This document shows positions 9,081 to 18,202 of a stretch of DNA of 64,000 bases, piece by piece (position 1 is the stretch's first letter; each line of letters begins with the position of its first letter). Location: positions 57,511-121,510 of the forward strand of contig JAFWYP010000033.1 in assembly GCA_017517665.1 (NCBI GenBank), written 5' to 3'. Source of the DNA: Clostridia bacterium. GTDB lineage: Bacteria > Bacillota > Clostridia > Oscillospirales > Acutalibacteraceae. Below the pieces are notes generated by a model that saw only the letters and a list, made by a program, of their open reading frames with translations, did not search any database and was not told where the DNA came from. The translations under genes were made by a program, and so were the position numbers.

Positions 9081-9183
9081 TGTTTTCACCCCGTAAAGAT
9101 TTTGATACGCTATAATTATACAACAAAACTCTGAAGGAATAAAGATGTTTTTTGAATTTTTTTGATGTATTTTTTGTATTTCA

Positions 9184-9212
9184 TTGATAAAGAAAGTTTT
9201 TTATGATATAAT
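9184..9212 (+). promoter_or_regulatory. Promoter of the 9247 lipoprotein
   Basis: TTGATA (9184-9189), 17-bp spacer, TATAAT (9207-9212). It overlaps an upstream in-frame start codon, which rules out the longer reading of the gene. Confidence 0.8.
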
Positions 9213-9246
9213 TTGCAACGAATCACTAATGAAACAGGTGTATTTT

Positions 9247-10188
9247 ATGAAAAAAATAACTGCGGCATTGCTTGCCGTTCTGATTTTACTGTCTTTTACT
9301 GCGTGCAATACGGGTAAAAGAACAGCTCTTGTTATTTCGGGAACGGAGATAGACAGCGAGATTTTTGCCTATTATCTCGACAAAGTAATCCACCGTCCGT
9401 CGGAATACGGTCTTGCCGAAAACCCCGAAAAGAAGCTTCTCAAGGAAACGGTTATCAATGAATGCAAAAAATATGTTGCCGTCAATACAAGCTTCAGGGA
9501 CAAGGGACTTTCGCTTTCGGCGGCGGATAAGGTTGAGGTTTCAAATAATGTAAACTATTTCTGGACCCGTTTTGAAAAGCATTATAATGAGATAGGTGTT
9601 TCAAAGCAGACATTGACGAAAATCATGACTGCCGATGCGTATGAAGATGCGATTTTTACCGCAACCTATGACAGAGGCATCGGAAATGCGGCGGCGGAAA
9701 AGGAACTGACGGACTATTTCTATTCAAATTATGTCAGCTTCCGCACGGTCTGTGCATACTTTACAAATCCCGACGGTTCACCCATGCCTCAGGCGGATAA
9801 AATTGCCCTTACGGATATGTTCAGAGCCATGGGACAGAACACCGCTGTTGATGCGGATAAATTTTCCGAAGCAGTTACCGCGGCGGGATACACGCTTTCC
9901 GATACGATTATTCTTAAAAAGAATTCCGACGGCTATCCCGTAGGCTTTTTTGAGAAGGTTTATTCGCAGACAAACGGAACTGTGCAGATTCTGGAATATG
10001 ACGAATGTGTTTTTGCCGTGCTGAAAGAAAGTCTTGAAGCAAAGGGAGAAGCGGTTTATGTCAATTACCGTACCTCGTGCATAAATGACCTTTATTCGGA
10101 TGCTTCACGTCAGGAAATCGAGAGCTATATCGAAACTCTTACCGTTGAAGAAAAGGGTATTGACAGAATTATCAATAAAATGAGATAA
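9247..10188 (+). CDS. SurA/PrsA-like exported lipoprotein
   Basis: 313 aa. Signal peptide with lipobox LLSFTACN (Cys about residue 20). The mature part begins ALVISGTEIDSEIFAYYLDKV, the start typical of SurA/PrsA-type chaperones (a strand followed by helices), with a central helical region and a shorter domain (about 170-270) where a parvulin fold would sit, but no clear parvulin signature was recognised. A chaperone role is inference. Related in layout to the larger gene at 20671. AGGTG ribosome site 7 nt before the ATG. Confidence 0.7.
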   Translation: MKKITAALLAVLILLSFTACNTGKRTALVISGTEIDSEIFAYYLDKVIHRPSEYGLAENPEKKLLKETVINECKKYVAVNTSFRDKGLSLSAADKVEVSNNVNYFWTRFEKHYNEIGVSKQTLTKIMTADAYEDAIFTATYDRGIGNAAAEKELTDYFYSNYVSFRTVCAYFTNPDGSPMPQADKIALTDMFRAMGQNTAVDADKFSEAVTAAGYTLSDTIILKKNSDGYPVGFFEKVYSQTNGTVQILEYDECVFAVLKESLEAKGEAVYVNYRTSCINDLYSDASRQEIESYIETLTVEEKGIDRIINKMR

Positions 10189-10212
10189 AAAGGCAGGGCA
10201 ACCTGCCTTTTT
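10187..10212 (+). terminator. Terminator of the 9247 gene
   Basis: AAAAGGCAGG / CCTGCCTTTT stem with a GCAA loop followed by Ts. Confidence 0.85.
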
Positions 10213-10239
10213 ATTTTAAATAATTTAATATTTATATCA

Positions 10240-10268
10240 TTGACCTTATAAATAAAAACTGTTATAAT
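10240..10268 (+). promoter_or_regulatory. Promoter of rpe
   Basis: TTGACC (10240-10245), 17-bp spacer, TATAAT (10263-10268), 28 bp before the ATG, with an AGGAGGAG ribosome site between. Confidence 0.8.
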
Positions 10269-10296
10269 GTATTAATTAAAATAGGAGGAGTATGCT

Positions 10297-10965
10297 ATGA
10301 TTAAAATTTCTCCGTCGGTTCTTGCAAGTGACTTTTCATCCCTCGGTGCAGAGGCAAAAAGAATGGAAGACTGCGGTGCCGATTATCTTCATCTTGATGT
10401 AATGGACGGCAGATTTGTTCCGAATATAACCTTCGGTGCGCCCGTCATCAAGAGCATAAGAAATAAAACCGACCTTGTTTTTGATGTTCATCTTATGATA
10501 GATACTCCGCTCAATTATATTGAGGATTTCAAAAAATCGGGTGCGGATATTATTGTTTTTCATATTGAAAGCTCATCTCCCGTTTCGGAAACGGTTGATA
10601 AGATTATCTCTTGCGGCTGCAAAGCGGGAATAAGCATCAAGCCGAAAACTCCTGCAGAAGAGGTTTTCCCTTATCTTGATAAGCTTGATATGGTGCTTGT
10701 CATGACGGTTGAGCCCGGATTCGGCGGTCAGTCATTCATGCCCGAAACAATGGATAAAATAAAAGCTCTGCGTTCGGAAATCAAACGCAGAGGTCTTTCG
10801 GTTGATATTCAGGTTGACGGCGGTATAAACGAAAAGACTGTTGAAACAGCCGCCGCAGCAGGTGCAAATGTTTTTGTTGCGGGAAGTGCCGTTTTCGGTG
10901 CCGAAGATGCATCGAAGGCGATTGCTGATTTGAGAAATCTTGCGGAAAAGGCTTTTAAAGATTGA
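10297..10965 (+). CDS. rpe: Ribulose-phosphate 3-epimerase
   Basis: 222-aa cytoplasmic TIM-barrel enzyme interconverting ribulose-5-phosphate and xylulose-5-phosphate in the pentose-phosphate pathway. Seen: ISPSVLASDFSSLG, the metal/catalytic LHLDVMDGRFVPNITFG (His, Asp), DVHLMI, VMTVEPGFGGQSF, and IQVDGGIN with the second catalytic Asp; phosphate-binding VAGSAVF near the end. Full family length. Its last 11 bp overlap the convergent gene at 10955. Confidence 0.96.
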   Translation: MIKISPSVLASDFSSLGAEAKRMEDCGADYLHLDVMDGRFVPNITFGAPVIKSIRNKTDLVFDVHLMIDTPLNYIEDFKKSGADIIVFHIESSSPVSETVDKIISCGCKAGISIKPKTPAEEVFPYLDKLDMVLVMTVEPGFGGQSFMPETMDKIKALRSEIKRRGLSVDIQVDGGINEKTVETAAAAGANVFVAGSAVFGAEDASKAIADLRNLAEKAFKD

Positions 10966-11524
10966 GAATTCTTTCAACAGCGTTTTTCTTTACAAGCTCT
11001 TTCCAATGCTCTTTTGTGAAGCAGCACACAAGTTCGGAACAGCTTTCCGAAGTTCCGAATTCCGAACAGCTTTGCTTTATTTTCGGGATATCATCCGTGC
11101 CGCCGAGCAAAAGACGGTATTTTCCGTTCTGCTCATAAAGACTGCTTTGAGTAACAAGCTTCAGGCTTGCGATGCATTCAGCCGCTTTCATGAGCATATC
11201 CGCATTTTCAAATTCGCAGAGAATATTTTTCTCCTGCTTTTTAAGAAATTGCTTCTGTGCGCCGTATGTTTTTCTTCCGTCGAGCATGGTGAAGCTCAGC
11301 GTACAGCCGCCGCCCCGTTTGGGTGATGCCTCGATTATCATTCTGCGTGACGGGTCCAATTCTCTGCCCAGAGCCTTGCCTGCTTCGTCAAGCACGGTCC
11401 AGATAACCCGACGGGTTTCTATGGTGGAGTAGTCCATTTCCTCATATGTAATATTCAACCCGAGCAAATCCTGCTCGCTCAAATCAACTATTATTTTGTC
11501 CTCGGCAGGGGAATTGATTTTCAT
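10955..11524 (-). CDS. MecA-like adaptor protein
   Basis: 189 aa. The N-terminal part (KIIVDLSEQDLLGLNITYEEMDY...ETRRVIWTVLDEAGKALG) follows the pattern of clostridial MecA proteins, and a second domain (FENADMLMKAAECIASL...SSLYEQNGKYRLLL) fits the MecA C-terminal ClpC-binding fold. In Bacillus, MecA targets ComK and other proteins to ClpCP; targets here are unknown. Start chosen at MKINSPAEDK because of the AAAGGAGG site 7 nt upstream. Convergent with rpe. Confidence 0.7.
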   Translation of the reverse strand: MKINSPAEDKIIVDLSEQDLLGLNITYEEMDYSTIETRRVIWTVLDEAGKALGRELDPSRRMIIEASPKRGGGCTLSFTMLDGRKTYGAQKQFLKKQEKNILCEFENADMLMKAAECIASLKLVTQSSLYEQNGKYRLLLGGTDDIPKIKQSCSEFGTSESCSELVCCFTKEHWKELVKKNAVERILNL

Positions 11525-11620
11525 TGTGCCGCCTCCTTTGGTGTATTGCTGTAATAATATAATATGTTTTTCCGCTGCGGTATGCAATGAATAAATATTG
11601 GAATTTCAGAGGTGACAGCC

Positions 11621-12577
11621 TTGGCTAATAACGCCGCAAAACAGAATACGGTCAGAAGCTCACGGATTTTCGGCGATTATCTTATAATGATTGCCGCCCC
11701 GTGTCTTGTTGCCGTTTGGTATTACGGTGCGCAGTTTGTTTCTGTTGCCGCAACGGGTGTTTTAACAGCACTAATCTGTGATTTTGCCGCAAAGGCAATT
11801 CTCGGCAAAACGTTTCATCTGCGTGATTTCAGCAATATTTTTATCGGACTTGCGATTGCAGTCATGCTTCCTGCGGGAATACCGCTTTATGTGCCTGCCG
11901 CCGCCGCGGCTTTTGCGGTGCTTGCGGTTAAAATACCCTTCGGCGGTGCGCTACATGCGCCTTTTGTACCTGCCGCCGCAGGCTTCGCTTTTATAAGTGT
12001 ATGCTTTAAAGAGCTGATATTTGACTATAATGTTGCTTCGGAAACAAAGCTTTTCGGTGCGCAGTCGCTCGGAAGCATGCTTTCAAAGGGACAGTCGGTT
12101 TATATAAGTGCCGCAAATGTTTTTGATATAATCGCAGGCAACGTTGCCGGTCCCATGGGTACGGGATGCGGAATACTGATGCTTGCATGCTGTGTATATC
12201 TTTTTGTGAGGAGAAAAACAGCTTTGCTTGCAACGCTCGGATTTGTTGCGGCTTGTGCGGTATGTGCAATTGTTTCTCCGAGAATCAATGCTTCGGCGTT
12301 CACAAGCGTGGTGCTTGAACTTTCGGCAGGTTCGCTTATGTTCGCGGGTGTATTCCTTCTTACCGACTATGCCACTCTGCCTCATAACGGAATAAACAGA
12401 GTTATTTACGGCGCAGTTTGCGGCGTGATTTGCATGGGTATGAGAAAAATGGGCGTGTTTGAAGAACCCGTATGCTTTGCGATTCTTCTTGCAAACGGCT
12501 TCAGACCCGTTCTTGACTCCGCATTCAAGGCTCTGTCCTCCGTTTCTTTCAAGAGAAAGGAGGCGGCTGAAAAATGA
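11621..12577 (+). CDS. RnfD/NqrB-like membrane protein lacking the flavinylation motif
   Basis: About 318 aa with around nine hydrophobic segments and the RnfD/NqrB fold signature (FHLRDFSNIFIGLAIAVMLPAGIPLYVPAAAAAFAV; GNVAGPMGTGCGILMLACCVYLFVRRK). In true RnfD the (S/T)GAT motif carries covalent FMN on Thr; the aligned stretch here reads FGAQSLGS with Gln near residue 148. The TTG start at 11621 has AGAGGTGA 5 nt upstream; a GTG at 11612 lies within that site. First of four tightly packed genes (4-bp overlap with the next). No rnfB, rnfC or rnfG neighbours. Confidence 0.8.
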   Translation: MANNAAKQNTVRSSRIFGDYLIMIAAPCLVAVWYYGAQFVSVAATGVLTALICDFAAKAILGKTFHLRDFSNIFIGLAIAVMLPAGIPLYVPAAAAAFAVLAVKIPFGGALHAPFVPAAAGFAFISVCFKELIFDYNVASETKLFGAQSLGSMLSKGQSVYISAANVFDIIAGNVAGPMGTGCGILMLACCVYLFVRRKTALLATLGFVAACAVCAIVSPRINASAFTSVVLELSAGSLMFAGVFLLTDYATLPHNGINRVIYGAVCGVICMGMRKMGVFEEPVCFAILLANGFRPVLDSAFKALSSVSFKRKEAAEK

Positions 12578-13422
12578 GTAATACCAACATTTCTTTCAAG
12601 GATATGCTGGTCAAGGGTGCGCTGATTTTCAATCCCGTGCTTATCCAGCTTGTAGGGCTTTGCCCCGTTGTTGCCGCTTCAACAACTCTTGCAGGCTCTG
12701 TTGCTCTTTCCGTTGCCCTTTTTGTTGAGCTTACGGCAACCTGCGTTATTGCAAGCGCGCTTTTCAAAAAAGTCCCCAGATGGGTCAGAGTCCCTCTTTA
12801 TCTTATTATCGGACTCGCGCTTATCTGCCCCATTCTCTGGTATATCGAAACAAAAACGCTGATTAATATCAGCCTCGGCATGAAAATTTATATTCCGCTT
12901 ATTGCAATCAACTCCGTAACAGCCGTTCATTGCGAGCAGTTTGCGGTCAAAAACAGCGTCAGACATGCATTTTATGATGCTGCGGCAGTAAGCATCGGCG
13001 CATCGGCGGTCATGCTTATCGTCGGCGCAACAAGAGAGATTTTCGGCAGCGGCTCTCTTGCAGGCGTAAAGCTCGAGCTTCCCGTTATTTTCAAGGGAAT
13101 GGCAATGCCCTTCGGCTGTCTGATTCTTCTCGGATTTATGGCTGCGGGACTCAAAGCTTTCCTTAATTACAGATATCTCGGTGAAGACGAAGCCGAACCC
13201 GATGATATACAAGAGGCTGAGAAAATCCTTGACAGCGGTGTGGAAGAGGTTGAAATCTTTGATGAATTCTGGTCGGAACAGACCGAAGAGGAACAGCCCG
13301 AACCCGAAGAAAAAGCGCAGCCCGAAACCAAAGAGGAAATCCGTGACAGCGCAAATGAAGATATTGAGGATTTCTTCAGGTCCATCGGCATAGACTATTA
13401 TGAAAAGGGGGATGAGCAATGA
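12574..13422 (+). CDS. RnfE-like membrane protein with acidic C-terminal tail
   Basis: 282 aa. Residues 1-195 form a six-helix Rnf/Nqr domain (NPVLIQLVGLCPVVAASTTL). The first family Cys is kept (Cys30 in GLCP), but the second, normally in an NC motif, is Ser114 (NSVTAVHCEQFA), with a Cys a few residues later. From about 200 a cytosolic tail extremely rich in Glu/Asp/Pro follows, unlike normal RnfE, which ends after the last helix. Starts within the stop of the upstream gene and overlaps the next start (ATGA), so coupled translation. Confidence 0.8.
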   Translation: MSNTNISFKDMLVKGALIFNPVLIQLVGLCPVVAASTTLAGSVALSVALFVELTATCVIASALFKKVPRWVRVPLYLIIGLALICPILWYIETKTLINISLGMKIYIPLIAINSVTAVHCEQFAVKNSVRHAFYDAAAVSIGASAVMLIVGATREIFGSGSLAGVKLELPVIFKGMAMPFGCLILLGFMAAGLKAFLNYRYLGEDEAEPDDIQEAEKILDSGVEEVEIFDEFWSEQTEEEQPEPEEKAQPETKEEIRDSANEDIEDFFRSIGIDYYEKGDEQ

Positions 13423-14012
13423 AAATAATCTCCGATTTGCTTATGACCGCCCTTTATACTGTATTTATTCAGAATCTCGTGCTCAGCTCAGGTCTCGGAA
13501 TGAGCGAAGCAATCCGCGTTTCCACAAAACCCGGAACATTCGGTAAATTCGCGGTTATGATTTCGGGATTTTCCGTTGTAACGAGCGTTCTGTGCAGCCT
13601 TATTGATAAAATTTCCTTTATGTCGGATGTTACCTATGCGGTAAGGGCGGCGGTTTACGGCGGAATTCTTGCGGCGGTGTTTATTATTACTGCTGTTGTT
13701 GCCCGATTTGTCTTTAAGGCATCCCCGAAATTCCTCGGAACTCTCGGCATTGCGGCACTCAATACTCTCGTGCTTGCCGTGCCCTATATCAATCATTCTG
13801 CCGCATATTCGTTTGCGGACAGCATAGGCTCGGGCATCGGTGCGGGCATCGCTTTTGTTCTTGCAGCGGCGCTTATAAGCAGGGGCTCGGCAATTCTTGC
13901 GGAAAATGAGAGCATACCCGAGGTTTTCAAGGGAACACCTGCGATGTTCCTTTATGTTGCAATGCTTTCGCTTGCGTTTACAGGCTTCAGCGATGTAAAT
14001 CTCTTTGCATAA
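13419..14012 (+). CDS. RnfA-like membrane protein lacking both cluster cysteines
   Basis: 197 aa, six predicted helices. It aligns without gaps to RnfA around the two half-helices: NLVLSSGLGMSEAIRVS against the family pattern LSQFLGICPFLGVS, and AALNTLVLAV against TTNCAVLGV. Both Cys that hold the intramembrane 2Fe-2S cluster in Rnf/Nqr are replaced (Ser29 and Thr116). The C-terminal FKGTPAMFLYVAMLSLAFTGF matches RnfA well, so homology is not in doubt. Overlaps the preceding gene by 4 bp. Confidence 0.8.
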   Translation: MKIISDLLMTALYTVFIQNLVLSSGLGMSEAIRVSTKPGTFGKFAVMISGFSVVTSVLCSLIDKISFMSDVTYAVRAAVYGGILAAVFIITAVVARFVFKASPKFLGTLGIAALNTLVLAVPYINHSAAYSFADSIGSGIGAGIAFVLAAALISRGSAILAENESIPEVFKGTPAMFLYVAMLSLAFTGFSDVNLFA

Positions 14013-14024
14013 GGTGAATATATT

Positions 14025-14264
14025 ATGATTGAAAAAGGAAAAATTGAAAAAACCCTGAAGCCGTCAGAGCGAAAGAGCATAACGGATTTTTCCGCACGCT
14101 TCGGTACGGGACCGAGCTACGAAGAAAGAGTCAGGGCAAAGAGGATAATCTCTGCCGTGCTTCTTACCGCGGGCATACTTGCTCTTATCGGCACGGGTTA
14201 TTTTGCAACGGATGTCCTGCTTAAAATAACAGAGCTTCCGTATATACCGACAAATATTGTTTAA
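14025..14264 (+). CDS. Small single-pass membrane protein of the Rnf-like cluster
   Basis: 79 aa, not recognised. Basic N-terminal half (KIEKTLKPSERKSITDFSARFGTGPSYEERVRAKR) followed by one membrane segment (IISAVLLTAGILALIGTGYFATDVLL) and a short outer tail. Lies 12 nt after the RnfA-like gene and 11 nt before the GH13 gene. Might be an assembly or accessory subunit; purely positional inference. Confidence 0.7.
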   Translation: MIEKGKIEKTLKPSERKSITDFSARFGTGPSYEERVRAKRIISAVLLTAGILALIGTGYFATDVLLKITELPYIPTNIV

Positions 14265-14275
14265 GGAAAATTTAC

Positions 14276-16135
14276 ATGAGTTTCATACCCTATAATTCAC
14301 GTTTGTATTATCATAAAAGTCCCTTCGGCGCAGTCCGTGAGGGCGAAGAAACAACCTTCAGAATAGTTATGCCCCGAGCTTATTGCTGCACGGGTGCAAA
14401 CCTTGTTGTGACAAGCGACAGCGGAGAAAGAAATTCTTATCCGATGTGGTGGGAATGTATGGAGGGCGAAAACGAGGAATGGTGGAAGGTTACGTTCACT
14501 CCCGAAAAAAGCGGTCTTTACTGGTATCATTTTACCGTTCAGAGATGTGACGGCGAAAGCATTATTACCCGTTTTGACGGAGGTAAAGGCAGAATTTCAC
14601 CCGACGGTAGGGATTTTCAGCTGACTGTTTATTCAAAGGAGTTCTCAACTCCCGACTGGATAAAAGGCTCGGTTATCTATCAGATTTTTCCCGACAGATT
14701 TGCTTCATCGGGAACAAAAAAGAGAAATATCCCTTCCGAAAGAGTTCTTCGCACCGACTGGGGCGGTACTCCGATGTGGGAACCCGACTGCGAAGGCAGA
14801 ATAACAAAATACGATTTCTTCGGCGGAGATTTCAAGGGAATTGAACAGAAGCTTGACTATATAAAATCACTCGGAGTGGGCTGCATATATCTTAATCCGA
14901 TTTTTGAGGCTCATTCCAATCACCGCTATGATACTGCAAATTATGAAAAAACAGACCCTCTTCTCGGTACGGAAAAGCAGTTTGAATCGCTTTGCGCTTC
15001 GGCGGAGAAAAAGGGAATAAAAATAATCCTTGACGGTGTTTTCAGTCATACGGGTTCGGACAGTATTTATTTCAATAAAGAAAAAAGATATGACTGCCTC
15101 GGTGCATACAACAGCGAGGAGTCACCGTATTTTGATTGGTATAAATTCAGAAATTATCCCGATGATTACGAAAGCTGGTGGGGAGTTGACATTCTTCCCG
15201 AAATCAACGAAGAAAACGACGGCTATATTGAATATATTGCAGGCGAAAACGGTATTCTCCGCAAATGGCTGAAGGCAGGCGCAAGCGGCTGGAGGCTTGA
15301 TGTTGCGGATGAGCTTCCCGATAAATTCCTTGATGCGCTGCGCAAGGCTGTCAAAGCCGAAAAAGAGGATGCGTATATTCTCGGCGAGGTGTGGGAGGAT
15401 GCGTCGAATAAGATAAGCTACGGCAGCAGACGTCCTTATCTTCTCGGCGGTCAGCTTGATTCGGTTATGAATTATCCGTTTGCGGATTGTCTCGTTGATT
15501 TTGCGGTTACGGCAAATGCAGACGGCTTCAACGATAAGATTGCGGAAATATGCGAGAATTATCCCAAGGAAGCTGTTGACAGTCTGATGAATCATATCGG
15601 CACTCACGATACCTGCCGTATTCTTAACCGTCTTGCAACCCTCGGCGGTTACAGAAACGGCTGTGAAGGACGTTACAGCGGCGGTCTTTCCGATGAACAG
15701 AGAGAAACGGGCAAAAGACTTCTGCGTCTTGTTGCGGCGATGCAGTTTACCCTGCCCGGCGTGCCCTGCATCTATTACGGCGATGAGGCAGGTCTCGATG
15801 GAGGTGAAGACCCGTTTAACAGAGGCTGTTATCCGTGGGGAAATGAAGATAATGAGCTTATTGAATATTACAGAATGCTCGGAAGAATCAGAGCAGAGCA
15901 TCCCGTTTTCAAGGACGGCTGTTTTGTTTCCGTTTCTTCAACTCTCGGCTGTGTTGCTTATGAAAGACAGGGCGGCAGCGAGAGAATAATGACCGTTGCA
16001 AACCGTAACGGGCATTCAATCGTTTATATTCTTCCCGAGGAGGGTTATGAGGTGCTCTGCGGCGGCACGGTAAACGGCAGAGAGCTTTATCTTGACAAAG
16101 AAACTGCGGCAATACTGATTAGGATGAATGATTGA
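14276..16135 (+). CDS. GH13 alpha-glucan hydrolase (neopullulanase/cyclomaltodextrinase type)
   Basis: 619 aa with no signal peptide, hence cytosolic. An N-terminal starch-binding-like beta domain (about 1-115) precedes the (beta/alpha)8 barrel: VIYQIFPDRFA, region I DGVFSHTG, region II GWRLDVADE (nucleophile Asp), region III ILGEVWED (acid/base Glu), region IV NHIGTHDT. The N-domain plus barrel order and YQIFPDRF suit maltogenic amylase/neopullulanase subfamilies that split maltodextrins or cyclodextrins. Functionally pairs with the glycogen phosphorylase at 52080. Ribosome site weak (AAGGAAAA). Confidence 0.9.
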   Translation: MSFIPYNSRLYYHKSPFGAVREGEETTFRIVMPRAYCCTGANLVVTSDSGERNSYPMWWECMEGENEEWWKVTFTPEKSGLYWYHFTVQRCDGESIITRFDGGKGRISPDGRDFQLTVYSKEFSTPDWIKGSVIYQIFPDRFASSGTKKRNIPSERVLRTDWGGTPMWEPDCEGRITKYDFFGGDFKGIEQKLDYIKSLGVGCIYLNPIFEAHSNHRYDTANYEKTDPLLGTEKQFESLCASAEKKGIKIILDGVFSHTGSDSIYFNKEKRYDCLGAYNSEESPYFDWYKFRNYPDDYESWWGVDILPEINEENDGYIEYIAGENGILRKWLKAGASGWRLDVADELPDKFLDALRKAVKAEKEDAYILGEVWEDASNKISYGSRRPYLLGGQLDSVMNYPFADCLVDFAVTANADGFNDKIAEICENYPKEAVDSLMNHIGTHDTCRILNRLATLGGYRNGCEGRYSGGLSDEQRETGKRLLRLVAAMQFTLPGVPCIYYGDEAGLDGGEDPFNRGCYPWGNEDNELIEYYRMLGRIRAEHPVFKDGCFVSVSSTLGCVAYERQGGSERIMTVANRNGHSIVYILPEEGYEVLCGGTVNGRELYLDKETAAILIRMND

Positions 16136-17004
16136 TGAATAAGAGAAAGAATATGAATTTCCGCACTTCAAGAGGCAGAATGAACGAAGAAACCAAGAAG
16201 TTTTTTATTGTTTTCTTTGCCTGCGTTATTACGGTGCTTGCAATATCAACTCTTGCCATACTGAAAAAATATGATTTTGATGTTAAGCGTGCCATAAGCG
16301 GTGAGGCTAAAACAGAAACAACAACCGAAATTGCAGAGTCGGGAATTCCCGAGGTGCACGGTGAGAAAACCTATTTTTTCTGGTGTGCAAGCGAGAAAAG
16401 GGATAACCTGCATTTTGCATGGCTTGTCAATATAAAAATGCCCGAAAGAAAGGCAACCGTATGCACCGTGCCACCCGAAACGATGATAAACTATAACGGC
16501 ACGGTATCGAGCATAGAAAATGTGCTTTCAAAAACGGGTAACGATGAATTTGTTTCCGCGGTTGAAGCAACCTTCGGTTCGGAAATCGATGGCTACATAT
16601 GTTCCGACGAAACCGATTTCAGAACAATGATTAATTATTTCGGCGGCGCAGAAATAACCGTACCCGAACAGGTTGAATACAGAAACGAAGGTCTTACCCT
16701 CATTCTTGTAAAGGGCAAACAGACACTCAAGGGCGATTCGCTTTTTAAGTATCTTTGCTATCTTGATACCCTCGGTTCAAAGGGTAATGCATCTCAGGCG
16801 CTTGTTATGGGAGATATTCTCAAAGGAGTTTTCAAGCCCTCAAGAGTCAATAAAACAGACTCGGCTTTTGCGAAAATCTCAAATACTCTGAACACAAATA
16901 TAACCATCGTTGATTTTTCCCGCGCGGAAAAAGCGATAAAAATACTTTGCGAAAACGGATTTGAGGTTGTTGCAACTGTTGATTTGCCTGAGATTCAGAA
17001 ATAA
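16135..17004 (+). CDS. LytR-CpsA-Psr-like envelope protein (divergent)
   Basis: 289 aa. Short basic cytoplasmic N-terminus, one membrane anchor (about 25-45), Thr-rich stretch, then an extracellular domain resembling the LCP phosphotransferase core (KATVCTVPPETMINYNGTVSSIENVL; EIDGYICSDETDFRTMINYFGGAEITVPE; LILVKGKQTLKGDSLFKYLCYLD). Canonical LCP proteins attach wall polymers to peptidoglycan using conserved Arg and Asp residues; several are not obvious here, so activity is uncertain. Start ATG overlaps the GH13 stop (TGATG). Confidence 0.7.
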   Translation: MNKRKNMNFRTSRGRMNEETKKFFIVFFACVITVLAISTLAILKKYDFDVKRAISGEAKTETTTEIAESGIPEVHGEKTYFFWCASEKRDNLHFAWLVNIKMPERKATVCTVPPETMINYNGTVSSIENVLSKTGNDEFVSAVEATFGSEIDGYICSDETDFRTMINYFGGAEITVPEQVEYRNEGLTLILVKGKQTLKGDSLFKYLCYLDTLGSKGNASQALVMGDILKGVFKPSRVNKTDSAFAKISNTLNTNITIVDFSRAEKAIKILCENGFEVVATVDLPEIQK

Positions 17005-17022
17005 AGACGAAAGGAATGCGGC

Positions 17023-18186
17023 ATGAAAAAACTGTTATCATTGCTTATAAAAGCGGTAATTTGCATTGCTGTGGTTGTTATCGGCGTTCATGCTGCAAAC
17101 ATGTTTATCGAAACGGCAGACCCGTGGATGAATAAAGTTCCCGAAAAGCTTACCGATGTCGGCAGTCCGTATAAATTCTATTATGATGAACTCGAAGATA
17201 TTGAGAAGCATGCCTATAATGAAATTCTTTCTCAGATATATTCAATGCCCGAGAAGGTCAGGGTTCCCGATGTCAGCGGCGAACAGCTTGACAGGGTGTT
17301 TTCCGCACTTCTTGCCGATAATCCCGATTTGTTTTTTGTGGGCAGAAGATGTACTCTTTCGGCAAAAGGTCTGTACACGTTCTGCGCCGTGGATTATTAT
17401 ATAGACAGCGAAACCTATGCAAAGCAAAAATCAGAGCTTGAAGCGGTGTGCGCGGAAGTGCTTTCCTCTCTTACAGACCCCGATGACGAATTCCGTACCG
17501 AGCTTGAAATCCATGATTTCATTGTTGATAGGTGCAGCTACCGTCTTGAGGACGGAGAATTTGTTTATTCCTCGGCATACGGTGCGATTGTTAACGGCGA
17601 AGCAGCGTGCGAAGGATATTCAAAAGCGGCAAAGCTTCTTTTTGATATGGCGGGAATAGAGAGTGCGGTTGTCAGCGGAATTTCCGATAATATGCAGGAC
17701 CCCGAAGGCCCTCATATGTGGAATGCGGTAAAAATCAACGGAGACTTCTATTATCTCGATTGCACATGGGATGACCCCGTGAGCGAAAGCGGCAAAGAAA
17801 TGGTGATGTATGCGTATTTCAATCTCAATGATGAAATGATTTCCGCAACCCACCGCGATTTTTCGATTGATTTTGACTGCACAGCATCCGAAGAAAACTA
17901 CTATATAAAAACGGGAAGTTACTTTGAAGGCTATGACAGAAGTGACGAAAAAAGATTAAGTACGCTTATTGCAGACGAGCTTAACCGCGGAGGTAATGTT
18001 GTGCAGCTTCGTTTCGGAAGCAAGAGTGCATATAAAGAAGCTGTTTCCGAGCTTATTGATTCGGGCAGACTTTACAATGTTCTGAAAAGAGTAAAAGAAA
18101 AAACAAAGGTGAAATTCTCAACGGATTCACTTTCTTACTATAAAGATTCAAGTCAGTATCTTCTGACATTTGTTATTGAAAAATGA
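17023..18186 (+). CDS. Exported transglutaminase-like protein
   Basis: 387 aa with an N-terminal signal/anchor helix (about 1-25). A transglutaminase-like core is visible: the nucleophilic Cys in [23 protein letters not shown] (about 190-210), His in [23 protein letters not shown] with the following Asp, giving a Cys-His-Asp triad. Preceded by a helical region and followed by a C-terminal domain of about 90 residues. Such proteins are usually surface proteases or crosslinkers of unknown target. Located 18 nt after the LCP-like gene and 16 nt before folE. Confidence 0.85.
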   Translation: MKKLLSLLIKAVICIAVVVIGVHAANMFIETADPWMNKVPEKLTDVGSPYKFYYDELEDIEKHAYNEILSQIYSMPEKVRVPDVSGEQLDRVFSALLADNPDLFFVGRRCTLSAKGLYTFCAVDYYIDSETYAKQKSELEAVCAEVLSSLTDPDDEFRTELEIHDFIVDRCSYRLEDGEFVYSSAYGAIVNGEAACEGYSKAAKLLFDMAGIESAVVSGISDNMQDPEGPHMWNAVKINGDFYYLDCTWDDPVSESGKEMVMYAYFNLNDEMISATHRDFSIDFDCTASEENYYIKTGSYFEGYDRSDEKRLSTLIADELNRGGNVVQLRFGSKSAYKEAVSELIDSGRLYNVLKRVKEKTKVKFSTDSLSYYKDSSQYLLTFVIEK

Positions 18187-18202
18187 AAGGCGGCATACAA
18201 AA

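Noticed and set aside
12679-13419. 246-codon leftward frame opposite the RnfE-like gene
   Set aside because: Fully antisense to a gene with clear homology, no ribosome site; a shadow of Glu/Asp-rich coding on the other strand.
15122-15901. 259-codon leftward frame opposite the GH13 gene
   Set aside because: Antisense to conserved GH13 motifs; composition rich in Ile, Arg and Phe, typical of shadow frames.
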